Source of the DNA: Pseudomonas cavernae
GTDB lineage: Bacteria > Pseudomonadota > Gammaproteobacteria > Pseudomonadales > Pseudomonadaceae
Assembly (NCBI RefSeq): GCF_003595175.1
Contig: NZ_CP032419.1
Span: 4,216,001 to 4,280,000 of the forward strand
Direction: 5' to 3'
DNA length: 64,000 bases
Shown here one piece after another: positions 52,064 to 64,000 of this stretch; position 1 is the first letter of the stretch; each line of letters opens with the position of its first letter. The notes under the pieces were generated by a model. It was given only the letters and a program-made list of their open reading frames with translations. It had not been told where the DNA came from and did no database searches. The position numbers and the translations under genes were made by a program.

Positions 52064-52134
52064 GCGGACAGCCGCCAGCGCCGCGCATATGCGCGCAGGC
52101 AAATCATCTTTTTAGTTAGCGAGTAGCTTGCCGC

Positions 52135-52458
52135 TTACTTATCCGGCATTGGCACGGGGAACGGCATGACGTTACCGCCGCCCTTGGCCTCGCTGATCTT
52201 CGGCGTGCCGAGGCGCTCGACCTCGTCGATGCGGACGATCGCGTGCATGGGCACAAAGCTGCGCACCACGCCTTCGAACTGCGCCTTCAGCTTCTCTTCA
52301 CTGGGGTCGACCACTACCTGGGTGCGCTCGCCGAAGACGAGCTCCTCCACCTCCAGGAAGCCCCACAGATCGCTCTGATAGATCTGCTTGGCATAGATCT
52401 CGAAGACCTGGCCCTGGTTGAGGAAAATCACCTTGTAGATGGGTTCGCGCTTGCTCAT
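52135..52458 (-). CDS. DUF1820 family protein
   Basis: This 107-residue soluble protein fits the DUF1820 family: PIYKVIFLNQGQVFEIYAKQI at the start, SDLWGFLEVEELVFGE near 30-45, EEKLKAQFEGVVRSFVPMHAI near 55-75 and an IDEVERLGTPKI segment. The family is conserved in Pseudomonas between hemL and miaB. No role is known. The tail GGGNVMPFPVPMPDK is likely disordered. Confidence 0.85.
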   Translation of the reverse strand: MSKREPIYKVIFLNQGQVFEIYAKQIYQSDLWGFLEVEELVFGERTQVVVDPSEEKLKAQFEGVVRSFVPMHAIVRIDEVERLGTPKISEAKGGGNVMPFPVPMPDK

Positions 52459-52549
52459 GGATGACGAATGACGGCGGGGGAAAAATGAGGGCGCGCATCA
52501 TAGCACAGGGTTCCGACACGCAACCCTAGGAAGCCTGCCCCATGGCCAC

Positions 52550-52555
52550 TATAAT
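52550..52555 (+). promoter_or_regulatory. Perfect sigma70 -10 box upstream of miaB
   Basis: TATAAT lies 33 bp before the miaB start codon. No good -35 box is seen at the right distance, so it may depend on an activator or be weak. Confidence 0.5.
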
Positions 52556-52587
52556 GCGCGGTCCTGTGAACCTGCCGACGAACGCGC

Positions 52588-53937
52588 ATGACCAAGAAGC
52601 TTTACATCGAAACCCACGGCTGCCAGATGAACGAGTACGACAGCTCGCGGATGGTCGACCTGCTGGGCGAACATCAGGCCCTGGAAGTCACAGAAAACCC
52701 GGCGGAAGCCGACGTGATCCTGCTCAATACCTGCTCGATCCGCGAAAAAGCCCAGGACAAGGTGTTCTCCCAACTGGGCCGCTGGCGCGAGCTGAAAATC
52801 GCCAACCCCGATCTGGTGATCGGCGTCGGCGGCTGCGTGGCCAGCCAGGAAGGCGCTGCCATCCGCGATCGCGCGCCCTATGTCGACGTGGTGTTCGGCC
52901 CGCAGACCCTGCACCGCCTGCCGGAAATGATCGACGCCGCACGCAGCACCAAGACCGCCCAGGTCGACATCAGCTTCCCCGAGATCGAGAAGTTCGACCG
53001 CCTGCCCGAGCCGCGCGTCGACGGCCCCAGCGCCTTCGTCTCGGTGATGGAAGGCTGCAGCAAGTACTGCACCTTCTGCGTGGTGCCCTACACCCGCGGC
53101 GAGGAAGTCAGCCGCCCGCTCGACGACGTGCTGGCCGAGGTCATCCACCTGGCCGAAAACGGCGTACGCGAAGTCACCCTGCTCGGCCAGAACGTCAATG
53201 GCTACCGCGGCGCCACTCACGACGGTCGCATTGCCGAGTTCGCCGAGCTGATCCGCGTGGTCGCCGCCATCGACGGCATCGACCGCATCCGCTACACCAC
53301 CTCGCATCCGCTGGAGTTCTCCGACGCCCTGATCCAGGCCCACGCCGAAGTGCCGGAACTGGTGAAGTTTGTCCACCTGCCGGTGCAGGCCGGTTCCGAC
53401 CGCATCCTCGCGGCGATGAAGCGCAACCACACGGCGCTGGAATACAAGTCGCGGATCCGCAAGCTGAGGGCGGCGGTGCCGGACATCTGCATCAGCTCGG
53501 ACTTCATCGTCGGCTTCCCCGGCGAGACCGAGAAGGACTTCGAGCAGACCATGAAGCTGATCGAGGACGTCGGTTTCGACTTCTCCTATTCCTTCATCTA
53601 CAGCGCGCGACCGGGCACCCCGGCGGCCGACATGGCCGACGACACCCCGGAAGAGCTGAAAAAGCAGCGCCTGAACATTCTCCAGCAACGCATCAACCAG
53701 CAGGGCTTCGAGATCAGCCGACGAATGGCCGGCAGCGTCCAGCGCATCCTGGTCAGCGACTATTCCAAGCGCGACCCCGGGATGCTCACCGGGCGCACCG
53801 AGAATAATCGAATCGTCAACTTCCGCTGCGACAATCCCCGCCTGATCGGCCAGTTCGTCGACGTGCGCATCGACGAGGCCCTGCCGCACTCGCTGCGCGG
53901 TACCTTGCTGAACGACGGCGCCGGGCGCTTGCACTAA
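52588..53937 (+). CDS. miaB: tRNA-2-methylthio-N6-dimethylallyladenosine synthase MiaB
   Basis: This 449-residue radical SAM enzyme adds the methylthio group at A37 of tRNA. It has the N-terminal auxiliary cluster cysteines in [22 protein letters not shown] and GGCVASQEG, the radical SAM motif CSKYCTFC (about 157-164), and a C-terminal TRAM domain. It heads the conserved miaB-ybeZ-ybeY-ybeX-lnt cluster. A long hairpin follows. Confidence 0.97.
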   Translation: MTKKLYIETHGCQMNEYDSSRMVDLLGEHQALEVTENPAEADVILLNTCSIREKAQDKVFSQLGRWRELKIANPDLVIGVGGCVASQEGAAIRDRAPYVDVVFGPQTLHRLPEMIDAARSTKTAQVDISFPEIEKFDRLPEPRVDGPSAFVSVMEGCSKYCTFCVVPYTRGEEVSRPLDDVLAEVIHLAENGVREVTLLGQNVNGYRGATHDGRIAEFAELIRVVAAIDGIDRIRYTTSHPLEFSDALIQAHAEVPELVKFVHLPVQAGSDRILAAMKRNHTALEYKSRIRKLRAAVPDICISSDFIVGFPGETEKDFEQTMKLIEDVGFDFSYSFIYSARPGTPAADMADDTPEELKKQRLNILQQRINQQGFEISRRMAGSVQRILVSDYSKRDPGMLTGRTENNRIVNFRCDNPRLIGQFVDVRIDEALPHSLRGTLLNDGAGRLH

Positions 53938-53942
53938 AACCG

Positions 53943-53974
53943 CAGGCGCCCCTGCTTTCACCCTTGGGCGCCTG
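53943..53974 (+). terminator. Hairpin after miaB
   Basis: CAGGCGCCC pairs with GGGCGCCTG over a 14-base loop. It is followed by GGGG and not a T-run, so it may be a weak terminator or an mRNA-stabilising hairpin between miaB and ybeZ. Confidence 0.5.
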
Positions 53975-54025
53975 GGGGTATTCTTCGATTCACCATCCCT
54001 GCCGACTGGCGGCCAACAGACCACT

Positions 54026-55030
54026 TTGAACGCACCCATAGAACCGCTTCGTTTCCTCCTCGAACCCTTCGAAGCTCGCCGCTTCGCCAACCTCTGCGGA
54101 CAATTCGACGAGCACCTGCGCTTGATCGAGCAACGCCTGGGCATCGAAATCCGCAACCGCGGCAACCAATTCGAACTGCTCGGCGCCAGCGCGAAAACCC
54201 ATGCCGCCGAGCAGCTGCTGCAGCGCCTGTACCGCGAAACCAAGGCCACCGAGCTGTCGCCCGATCTGGTGCACCTGTTCCTGCAGGAATCCGGCATCGA
54301 GGAGCTGGTCAACCCCAGCGCCGAGCCGAGCGTCAGCCTGCGCACCCGCAAGGGCGTGATCCGCCCGCGCGGCGCCAACCAGCAGCGCTACGTCAAGTCG
54401 ATCCTCGAGCACGACATCAACTTCGGCATCGGCCCGGCCGGCACCGGCAAGACCTACCTGGCCGTGGCTTGCGCGGTGGACGCCCTGGAGCGCGAGCAGG
54501 TGCGGCGCATCCTCTTGGTGCGCCCGGCGGTGGAAGCCGGCGAAAAGCTCGGCTTCCTGCCTGGCGACCTGTCGCAGAAGATCGATCCCTACCTGCGCCC
54601 CTTGTACGACGCGCTCTACGAGATGCTCGGCTTCGAGCAGGTGGCCAGGTTGATCGAGAAGCAGGTCATCGAGGTCGCGCCGCTCGCCTACATGCGCGGC
54701 CGCACCCTGAACAACAGCTTCATCATCCTCGACGAAAGCCAGAACACCACGCTGGAACAGATGAAGATGTTCCTCACCCGCATCGGCTTCGGCTCGACGG
54801 CGGTGATCACCGGCGACATCACCCAGGTCGACCTGCCGCGCGGCACGCGCTCGGGCCTGACCCATGTGATCGACGTGCTGCGTGAGGTACCGGGCATTGC
54901 CTTCACCCACTTCAAGTCCAAGGACGTGGTCCGCCACCCGCTGGTGCAGCGCATCGTCGAAGCCTACGAGCGCTACGACAACCGCCAGCACGGCAAGGTC
55001 GACGACGAGACGGACAACGACCATGCTTGA
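54026..55030 (+). CDS. ybeZ: PhoH-like ATPase YbeZ
   Basis: This 334-residue protein has a PhoH P-loop ATPase domain with Walker [12 protein letters not shown] (about 135-145), Walker [12 protein letters not shown] (about 231-241) and [11 protein letters not shown], plus an N-terminal KH-like region. YbeZ works with YbeY in RNA and ribosome quality control. TTG at 54026 is used as start because it gives the conserved MNAPIEP N-terminus; no clear ribosome site is visible. It overlaps ybeY by 8 bp. Confidence 0.94.
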   Translation: MNAPIEPLRFLLEPFEARRFANLCGQFDEHLRLIEQRLGIEIRNRGNQFELLGASAKTHAAEQLLQRLYRETKATELSPDLVHLFLQESGIEELVNPSAEPSVSLRTRKGVIRPRGANQQRYVKSILEHDINFGIGPAGTGKTYLAVACAVDALEREQVRRILLVRPAVEAGEKLGFLPGDLSQKIDPYLRPLYDALYEMLGFEQVARLIEKQVIEVAPLAYMRGRTLNNSFIILDESQNTTLEQMKMFLTRIGFGSTAVITGDITQVDLPRGTRSGLTHVIDVLREVPGIAFTHFKSKDVVRHPLVQRIVEAYERYDNRQHGKVDDETDNDHA

Positions 55031-55478
55031 GCTGGACCTGCAAGTCGCCACCCAAGCCACCACCCCCAGCGCCAGCCAGTTCCGCCAGTGGTGCGAGCTG
55101 GCCCTGCGCCAGCGCAGCGCCGATTCCGAGCTGACCATCCGCCTGGTCGACGAGGCGGAAGCGCGCGAGCTGAACCACAGCTACCGGCACAAGGACTACG
55201 CCACCAACGTGCTGTCCTTCCCCGCCGAAGTGCCGGATGAGCTGCTCGACATCCCGCTGCTCGGCGACCTGGTGATCTGCGTTGCCGTGGTCGAGCGCGA
55301 GGCGGCGCAGCAGGGCAAGGCGCCGGAGGCGCACTGGGCGCACCTGGTGATCCACGGCTGCCTGCACCTGCTCGGCTACGACCACATCGAGGATGCCGAG
55401 GCCGAAGAGATGGAAGCCCTGGAACGGCAATTGCTAGCTGAGCTGGGTCACCCCGACCCCTACCGTGACGACGAATAA
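55023..55478 (+). CDS. ybeY: Endoribonuclease YbeY
   Basis: This 151-residue enzyme has the zinc motif [15 protein letters not shown] (about 110-124, His3), with an Arg and [13 protein letters not shown] near 55-67. It acts in rRNA maturation and late-stage ribosome quality control. The start overlaps ybeZ, so translation is coupled. Confidence 0.96.
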   Translation: MLELDLQVATQATTPSASQFRQWCELALRQRSADSELTIRLVDEAEARELNHSYRHKDYATNVLSFPAEVPDELLDIPLLGDLVICVAVVEREAAQQGKAPEAHWAHLVIHGCLHLLGYDHIEDAEAEEMEALERQLLAELGHPDPYRDDE

Positions 55479-55499
55479 GAAAACACAGAGCACAGACAT

Positions 55500-56339
55500 A
55501 TGAGCGAAGATCGATCGAGCAACGGGCACAGGTCCTGGCTGGGAAAAATCACCCAGGCCTTTGCCCATGAGCCGAAGAACCGCCAGCAGCTTCTCGAGCT
55601 GCTGCGCGAAGCCCATCAGAACAAACTGCTCGACAGCGAGGCGCTGGCCATCGTCGAAGGCGCCATCCAGGTCGCCGACCTGCAGGTCCGCGACATCATG
55701 GTGCCGCGCTCGCAGATGGTCAGCATCAAGGCCGGCCACACGCCGCACGAATTCCTCCCGGCGATCATCGAATCCGCCCATTCGCGCTACCCGGTGTGCG
55801 GCGAGAGCCTCGACGACGTGATCGGCGTGCTGCTGGCCAAGGATCTGTTGCCGCTGGTGCTGCACGACAACAACCACGGTTTCAACCTCAAGGACCTGCT
55901 GCGCCCGGCCACCTTCGTGCCGGAGTCCAAGCGCCTCAACGTGCTGCTGCGCGAGTTCCGCGCCAACCACAACCACATGGCCATCGTCATCGATGAATAC
56001 GGCGGCGTTGCCGGCCTGGTGACCATCGAGGACGTGCTCGAGCAGATCGTCGGCGACATCGAGGACGAGCATGACGTCGAGGAGGACAGCTACATCAAGC
56101 CGCTGCCCAGCGGCGACTTCCTGGTCAAGGCCCTGACGCCGATCGACAACTTCAACGAGGCCTTCAAGAGCCAGTTCAGCGACGACGAGTTCGACACCGT
56201 TGGCGGCCTGGTGATGAGCGCCTTCGGCCACCTGCCCAAGCGCAACGAAGTGACCGAGATCGGCGACTTCCGCTTCCGCATCCTCAGCGCCGACAGCCGC
56301 CGCGTCCACCTGTTGCGCCTGACCCCGCTGGAGCGCTGA
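55500..56339 (+). CDS. ybeX: CBS/CorC domain protein YbeX
   Basis: This 279-residue protein has a pair of CBS domains (VRDIMVPRSQMVSI near 64 and LREFRANHNHMAIVIDEYGGVAGLVT near 150, quoted in part) followed by a CorC_HlyC domain (GGLVMSAFGHLPKRNEV near 240). It was first called CorC for magnesium and cobalt efflux in Salmonella; more recent work links YbeX to ribosome function. It lies between ybeY and lnt, as in E. coli. No membrane helix is seen. Confidence 0.95.
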   Translation: MSEDRSSNGHRSWLGKITQAFAHEPKNRQQLLELLREAHQNKLLDSEALAIVEGAIQVADLQVRDIMVPRSQMVSIKAGHTPHEFLPAIIESAHSRYPVCGESLDDVIGVLLAKDLLPLVLHDNNHGFNLKDLLRPATFVPESKRLNVLLREFRANHNHMAIVIDEYGGVAGLVTIEDVLEQIVGDIEDEHDVEEDSYIKPLPSGDFLVKALTPIDNFNEAFKSQFSDDEFDTVGGLVMSAFGHLPKRNEVTEIGDFRFRILSADSRRVHLLRLTPLER

Positions 56340-56348
56340 GGCTCGACC

Positions 56349-56510
56349 GTGGGTTAGCGGCGCGAAACACCCCATCCTGCCGGCAGCGACAAGCTATGGG
56401 CGCCGCGTAACCCACCGGACGAAACCCAGGCCCGTCTCCGCTGGCGGGTTACGGCGCAACAGGCCATGCGCAGGCCGGCAAGACGCTACCATGCGCCTAA
56501 CCCACCCTAC
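56349..56510. repeat. GTAGG/GTGGGTTA-type intergenic hairpin repeats
   Basis: This gap holds GTGGGTTAGCGGCGC with GCGCCGCGTAACCCAC, then GCGGGTTACGGCGC with GCGCCTAACCCACCCTAC. These are two nested or tandem hairpins of the GTAGG class. Nothing else is seen between ybeX and lnt. Confidence 0.68.
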
Positions 56511-56583
56511 GCGCTCCTCCCCGCTTCCGGCTTCTCCTAGCTTCCAGTACCCTTGCCCGCCTGACCCCACTCAAGGATTTCCG

Positions 56584-58104
56584 ATGCGCTGGATCACCCG
56601 TCCCGGCTGGCCGGGCAACCTGCTGGCCCTGGCCGCCGGCGCCCTCACGCCGCTGACCCTCGCACCCTTCGATCTGTGGCCGCTGGCCCTGCTATCCCTC
56701 GCCCTGTTCTACCTCGGCCTGCGTCAACTGAGCCCGAAGCAGGCGCTGTGGCGCGGCTGGTGCTACGGCTTCGGCCTGTTCACCGCCGGCACCAGCTGGA
56801 TCTACGTCAGCATCCACGACTACGGCGCCGCTTCGGCGCCGCTGGCAGCCTTCCTGACCATCGGCTTCAGCGCCGCCGTGGCCTTCTTCTTCGCCCTGCC
56901 GAGCTGGCTGTGGGCACGCTGGCTGCGGCGCAACGAAGCGCCATTGGCCGACGCCTTGGCCTTCGCCGCCCTGTGGCTGGCGCAGGAAGCCTTCCGTGGC
57001 TGGTTCCTCACCGGCTTCCCCTGGCTCTACGCCGGCTACAGTCAGCTCGCCGGGCCGCTGGCGGGGCTGGCGCCGGTCGGCGGCATGTGGCTGATCTCCT
57101 TCGTCCTGGCCCTCAGCGCCGCGCTGCTGGTCAACCTGGCCAGGCTGCGCGTGCGCCGGCTGTTCCTCGGCCTCGGCCTGGTCCTGCTGGTCGGCCCCTG
57201 GTTCGCCGGCCTGGCGCTCAAGGGCCATGCCTGGACCGTACCGGCCGGCGCGCCGCTGAGCGTCGCCGCCATCCAGGGCAATGTCGCCCAGCAACTGAAA
57301 TGGGACCCCAAGCAGCTCGAAGCGCAGCTGGCGCTGTACCGCGACATGAGCCTGACGGCGCGCCCAACCGATTTGATCGTCTGGCCGGAAACCGCGGTGC
57401 CGGTGCTCAAGGAGTTCGCCGAAGGCTATCTCGGCGTGATGGGCCGTTTCGCCAATGACCGCCAGGCCGCGCTGATCACCGGCGTACCGATCCGCCAGCT
57501 CAACCCGCAGGGCGAGAAACGCTACTACAACGGCATCACCGTGCTCGGCCAGGGCCAGGGCAGCTATCTGAAGCAGAAGCTGGTGCCGTTCGGCGAGTAC
57601 GTGCCGCTGCAGGAGGTGCTGCGCGGCCTGATCGCCTTCTTCGACCTGCCGATGTCCGATTTCGCCCGCGGCCCGACCGATCAGCCGCTGTTACAGGCCA
57701 AGGGCTACGCGATCGCACCCTATATTTGCTACGAAGTGGTCTATCCGGAATTCGCCGCCGGCCTCGCCGCGCAGAGCCAACTGCTGCTGACGGTGAGCAA
57801 CGACACCTGGTTCGGCACCTCGATCGGCCCGCTGCAGCACCTGCAGATGGCGCAGATGCGTGCCCTCGAGGCCGGACGCTGGATGATCCGCGCCACCAAC
57901 AATGGCGTCACCGCGCTGATCGACCCGTTCGGCCGCATCACCACGCAAATTCCGCAGTTCCAGCCGGGCGTGCTGTACGGCGAGGTGGTGCCGATGCAGC
58001 AGCTGACGCCCTACCTGTACTGGCGCGGCTGGCCGCTGGCGATCCTCTGTGCCCTGCTGTTCGCCTGGGCGCTACTGGCCAGCCGTATGGCCAAGACCCT
58101 GTAG
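56584..58104 (+). CDS. lnt: Apolipoprotein N-acyltransferase Lnt
   Basis: This 506-residue inner-membrane enzyme adds the third acyl chain to outer-membrane lipoproteins. An N-terminal set of membrane helices (about 10-215) is followed by a nitrilase-type domain and a last helix. The catalytic triad can be placed as E269 in WPETAVP, K330 in LKQKLVPFGEYVPL and C382 in YICYEVVYPE. The start is the ATG at 56584 with AGGA upstream; the frame is open 31 codons further. Confidence 0.96.
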   Translation: MRWITRPGWPGNLLALAAGALTPLTLAPFDLWPLALLSLALFYLGLRQLSPKQALWRGWCYGFGLFTAGTSWIYVSIHDYGAASAPLAAFLTIGFSAAVAFFFALPSWLWARWLRRNEAPLADALAFAALWLAQEAFRGWFLTGFPWLYAGYSQLAGPLAGLAPVGGMWLISFVLALSAALLVNLARLRVRRLFLGLGLVLLVGPWFAGLALKGHAWTVPAGAPLSVAAIQGNVAQQLKWDPKQLEAQLALYRDMSLTARPTDLIVWPETAVPVLKEFAEGYLGVMGRFANDRQAALITGVPIRQLNPQGEKRYYNGITVLGQGQGSYLKQKLVPFGEYVPLQEVLRGLIAFFDLPMSDFARGPTDQPLLQAKGYAIAPYICYEVVYPEFAAGLAAQSQLLLTVSNDTWFGTSIGPLQHLQMAQMRALEAGRWMIRATNNGVTALIDPFGRITTQIPQFQPGVLYGEVVPMQQLTPYLYWRGWPLAILCALLFAWALLASRMAKTL

Positions 58105-58136
58105 CGCCCACGCCGGCTCAGCGGTAGAGCAGGTCC

Positions 58137-58209
58137 GTAGGGTGGATCACGCTTCACCGATCCACCTGACACACCCATCGGTGGATGGAAAAAACGCCAT
58201 CCACCCTAC
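58137..58209. repeat. GTAGG...CCTAC hairpin repeat (GTGGA subtype)
   Basis: GTAGGGTGGA pairs with TCCACCCTAC, and CCGATCCACC with GGTGGATGG forms an inner stem. It lies between the convergent ends of lnt and the YdcF gene and could act as a shared end. Confidence 0.75.
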
Positions 58210-58221
58210 CTGGGACTCGCC

Positions 58222-58983
58222 TCACTCATAGGCCAAGGGATAGACCAGCAGCCCCAGCACCTCGTTGAGCAGCATGCCGCTCTGCCACACCGCCTTGTTT
58301 TCCGGCAGCCAACCGCCGGCGGGGCGGCCGTTGGCCACGCCGAGGTAGCCGAACGGCGCGGCGACCACCTCGAAGCCGGCCCGCTCGAAGCACCAGCGCG
58401 CCCGCGGCATATGGTTGGCCTGGGTCACCAGCAGCACTCGGCGGATGCCCTGCTTTTGCAAGAGTTCAGCGCTGTAGCGCGCGTTTTCCCAGGTCGTCCG
58501 GCTCCGCCCCTCCTGCCAGCGCACACTCACGGCAAAGTCGCGGGCCAGCGTATCGGCCATCAACGCCGCCTCGCTGGGCGGCTCGCCGTAGTGCAGGCCG
58601 CCGCTGGTCAGCAGCGGCAGACCGCTGGCCCTGGCCAGGCGCGCGGCATAGCGCAGCCGCTCGATGGCCATCACACCCGGCTGATCGCCGCCCCAGGCCG
58701 GATCGGCCCGCTCGCGTCCGGAGCCGAGCACGACAATGGCATCGGCCTGTTGCGCCAGACCGCCCCACTGCGCTTCGGCCAGCGGCGGTTCGGTTTCCAG
58801 GACACGCGCCGACCATTCGACCATGATCGGCAGACTCATCAGCCACAAGCCGCCGCAGCCGAGGACGAAGCAAGCGCTCGCCAGCCGCGGAAAGCGTCGG
58901 CGCAACCACCAGGCCGCCAATAGCAGGACCAGCAGCAGGCCCGGCGGCAGCAGCAGTTGCTTGAAGATATAGCGAATCGGCAT
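58222..58983 (-). CDS. YdcF family (DUF218) membrane protein
   Basis: This 253-residue protein has two hydrophobic helices at the N-terminus (LLLPPGLLLVLLLAAWWL and ACFVLGCGGLWLMSLPI) and a DUF218 domain with ADAIVVLGSGR, ERLRYAARLARASGLPLLTSGG, TWENARYSAELL and VTQANHMPRARWCFERAG. Some relatives affect envelope polymers or vancomycin resistance. AGGGGG precedes the ATG at 58981-58983. It corresponds to PA3985. Confidence 0.87.
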   Translation of the reverse strand: MPIRYIFKQLLLPPGLLLVLLLAAWWLRRRFPRLASACFVLGCGGLWLMSLPIMVEWSARVLETEPPLAEAQWGGLAQQADAIVVLGSGRERADPAWGGDQPGVMAIERLRYAARLARASGLPLLTSGGLHYGEPPSEAALMADTLARDFAVSVRWQEGRSRTTWENARYSAELLQKQGIRRVLLVTQANHMPRARWCFERAGFEVVAAPFGYLGVANGRPAGGWLPENKAVWQSGMLLNEVLGLLVYPLAYE

Positions 58984-59008
58984 CGGACACCCCCTGAGTG
59001 TCCGCAGC

Positions 59009-62351
<3,343 letters not shown>

Positions 62352-62356
62352 TTACC

Positions 62357-62387
62357 CTCTGCAGCCGGCCTCGCCGCCGCTGCAGAG
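62357..62387 (+). terminator. Hairpin between leuS and lptE
   Basis: CTCTGCAG pairs with CTGCAGAG over a 15-base loop, but has no T-run. It may limit read-through from leuS to lptE. Confidence 0.45.
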
Positions 62388-62449
62388 AAGCGCTTCAGGT
62401 GTCGCGGCCGCCAGCCGGCAGCGACCCACATGGATAAGGGGATAACACC

Positions 62450-63061
62450 ATGCTCAAACGGAATCTGATGGTAGTGGGCCTGGCCGCCCTGCTCAGCGCG
62501 TGCGGCTTCCAACTGCGCGGCACCGGCGACACCCAGTTCGCCCTCACCGAACTCAACGTCACCGCCCGCAATGCCTATGGCAGCACCGTCAAACTGGTGC
62601 GCGAGGTGCTGGAGGACAACGACGTCAAGGTCTCTGCCGGGGCGCCCTACACCCTGGTGCTGGCCCGCGAAGGCGAAACCCAGCGCGCCGTCAGCTACAC
62701 CAGCAACGCCCGCAGCGCCGAATATGAGCTCAGTCTGGCGCTCGACTACGAACTGCGCGGTGTCAACGACCTGCTGCTGAGCAACGACAAGCTGGAAGTG
62801 CAGAAGGTCTACGTGCAGGACGACAACAACCTGGTCGGCTCCGGCCAGGAAGCCGCTCAGCTGCGCGAGGAAATGCGCCGCGACCTGGTGCAGCAGCTGG
62901 CCCAGCGCCTGCAACAGGTCACCCCGGCCCAGCTCGATCAGCTGCAGGCGACCGCCGCAGCCAAGGCCCAGGCAGAAGCCGAGGCCGTGGAAGCCGCGCG
63001 CAAGGCTCAGGCCGAGCAGCCGCAGCAATCGCCGCTGCAACTGCCGATCAAGCTGCAGTAA
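62450..63061 (+). CDS. lptE: LPS-assembly lipoprotein LptE
   Basis: This 203-residue lipoprotein has a lipobox LSAC (about 15-18) and a mature LptE domain ([60 protein letters not shown]). It plugs LptD in the outer membrane for LPS export. A long Ala/Gln-rich tail (about 165-203) goes beyond the usual E. coli length and is typical of Pseudomonas. AAGGGG precedes the ATG. It is located between leuS and holA as usual. Confidence 0.95.
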   Translation: MLKRNLMVVGLAALLSACGFQLRGTGDTQFALTELNVTARNAYGSTVKLVREVLEDNDVKVSAGAPYTLVLAREGETQRAVSYTSNARSAEYELSLALDYELRGVNDLLLSNDKLEVQKVYVQDDNNLVGSGQEAAQLREEMRRDLVQQLAQRLQQVTPAQLDQLQATAAAKAQAEAEAVEAARKAQAEQPQQSPLQLPIKLQ

Positions 63062-63103
63062 GCCATCCGGGGCCGCCAGCGCGGCCCCGTTCGCCTCTTC
63101 GCC

Positions 63104-64000
63104 ATGAAGCTCAATCCCGCGCAACTCGGCAAACACCTGCAAGCCAGCCTGGCCCCGGTCTATGTGGTCAGCGGCGACGAACCGCTGCTGTGCCAGGAGG
63201 CCGCCGACGCCATCCGCGCCGCCTGCCGCAGTCAGGGCTTCAGTGAGCGCCAGGTCTTCAACGCCGAAGCCAACTTCGATTGGGGCCTGCTCTACGAGGC
63301 CGGCGCCAGCCTCTCGCTGTTCGCCGAGAAACGCCTGCTGGAACTGCGCATCCCCAATGGCAAGCCCGGCGACAAGGGCACCGCCGCCCTGCTGGAATAC
63401 CTGGCGCGGCCGCCGGAAGACACCCTGCTGCTGATCAGCCTGCCGAAGCTCGATGGCAGCGCGCAGAAGACCAAGTGGGCCAAGGCACTGATCGAGGGGC
63501 CGCAGACGCAGTTCGTGCAGGTCTGGCCGATCGAGGTCGCGCAACTGCCGCAGTGGATCCGCCAGCGTCTGGCCCAGGCCGGCCTGGCCGCCACTCAGGA
63601 GGCCGTCGAGCTGATCGCCGCGCGGGTCGAGGGTAACCTGCTGGCCGCCGCCCAGGAGATCGAGAAGCTCAAGCTGCTCGCCGAAGGCGGCCAGATCGAC
63701 GCCAGCACGGTCCAGGCGGTGGTCGCCGACAGCGCCCGCTTCGATGTGTTCGGCCTGATCGACGCGGCCCTCAACGGCGAGGCCGCCCACGCCCTGCGCA
63801 CCCTCGAAGGATTGCGCGGCGAAGGGGTGGAAACCGCGGTGATCCTCTGGGCCCTGGCCCGCGAGTTGCGCCTGCTGGCCGGCCTGGCCCAGCAGCATGG
63901 CCAAGGCGTGCCACTGGACAAGGCCTTCGCCGCCGCACGCCCGCCGGTCTGGGACAAGCGCCGGCCACTCCTCGGCAAGGCCCTGCAACGCCACAGCGCC
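63104..64000 (+). CDS. holA: DNA polymerase III delta subunit HolA, 3' end beyond window
   Basis: The first 299 codons of HolA are present. It opens the sliding clamp during loading. Visible features are YVVSGDEPLLCQEAADAIR near 20-38, the AAA-like body with SLPKLDGSAQKTKWAKAL, and VEGNLLAAAQEIEKLKLL. The remainder (about 45 residues) lies past 64000. It follows lptE after a 42-bp gap that has a GGGGCCGC/GCGGCCCC hairpin. Confidence 0.95.
   Translation, partial: MKLNPAQLGKHLQASLAPVYVVSGDEPLLCQEAADAIRAACRSQGFSERQVFNAEANFDWGLLYEAGASLSLFAEKRLLELRIPNGKPGDKGTAALLEYLARPPEDTLLLISLPKLDGSAQKTKWAKALIEGPQTQFVQVWPIEVAQLPQWIRQRLAQAGLAATQEAVELIAARVEGNLLAAAQEIEKLKLLAEGGQIDASTVQAVVADSARFDVFGLIDAALNGEAAHALRTLEGLRGEGVETAVILWALARELRLLAGLAQQHGQGVPLDKAFAAARPPVWDKRRPLLGKALQRHSA

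Overview
This window is chromosomal DNA from a Pseudomonas species. It is GC-rich, nearly every gene has a close Pseudomonas counterpart, and several blocks keep gene orders that I recall from Pseudomonas aeruginosa: the cstA-radA-mscL-fpr block at the left, and the amn-aidB-ladS-thiDE-hemL-miaB-lnt-leuS-lptE-holA block at the right. No phage, plasmid, integron, CRISPR array, tRNA or rRNA gene was seen. The accessory content is mostly small non-coding repeats placed between ordinary genes.

Layout. 0-7 kb holds a pyruvate/peptide transporter operon (btsT-like, yjiX, yjiA-type GTPase), a DUF3015 protein, a membrane methyltransferase-like protein, a PilZ c-di-GMP adaptor (mapZ), radA and two small YdcH-like proteins. 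7-12.5 kb has mscL, fpr, rlmG and the cyanide-insensitive oxidase operon cioAB with a 46-residue DUF2474 partner and an Anr-like box upstream. 12.5-19.3 kb is a molybdenum-hydroxylase module: a periplasmic Mo-cofactor subunit, a 2Fe-2S subunit, a triheme cytochrome c, XdhC and a MocA-like cytidylyltransferase, with a dense cluster of hairpin repeats splitting MocA from the rest. 19.5-31 kb carries assorted transport, tRNA-modification and enzyme genes (MFS, YajL, NCS2 permease, trmA, phosphatase, DUF411, YpfJ peptidase, NYN nuclease, YciC, VOC, SDR, CDGSH, EEP hydrolase) and two degraded genes. 31.7-44.6 kb carries hrpB, a lipoprotein, DinB, a cation transporter, MAPEG, rhlE, a DEDDh exonuclease, rluE, an MBL hydrolase, amn and aidB. 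44.6-64 kb carries a TetR regulator, the hybrid kinase ladS, thiD-thiE-hemL, miaB, the ybeZ-ybeY-ybeX-lnt cluster, leuS, lptE and the start of holA.

The most unusual signal is a set of MITE-like elements with terminal inverted repeats that begin with CTAG or CTAA. Two nearly identical 165-bp copies lie in direct orientation on either side of ladS, and a third, diverged and inverted relative abuts one of them and shares its CTAG. Two larger relatives (260 bp and 204 bp) bracket rhlE, and their ends provide the stop codons of adjoining genes. A 54-bp derivative near 29.7 kb looks like the two ends of the 204-bp type joined together. Two further repeat families, GTAGG...CCTAC hairpins and CCCTCTCCC/GGGAGAGGG palindromes, occupy many of the remaining intergenic gaps.

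Gene functions were assigned by reading the protein sequences and from remembered families and synteny. No database search was run.
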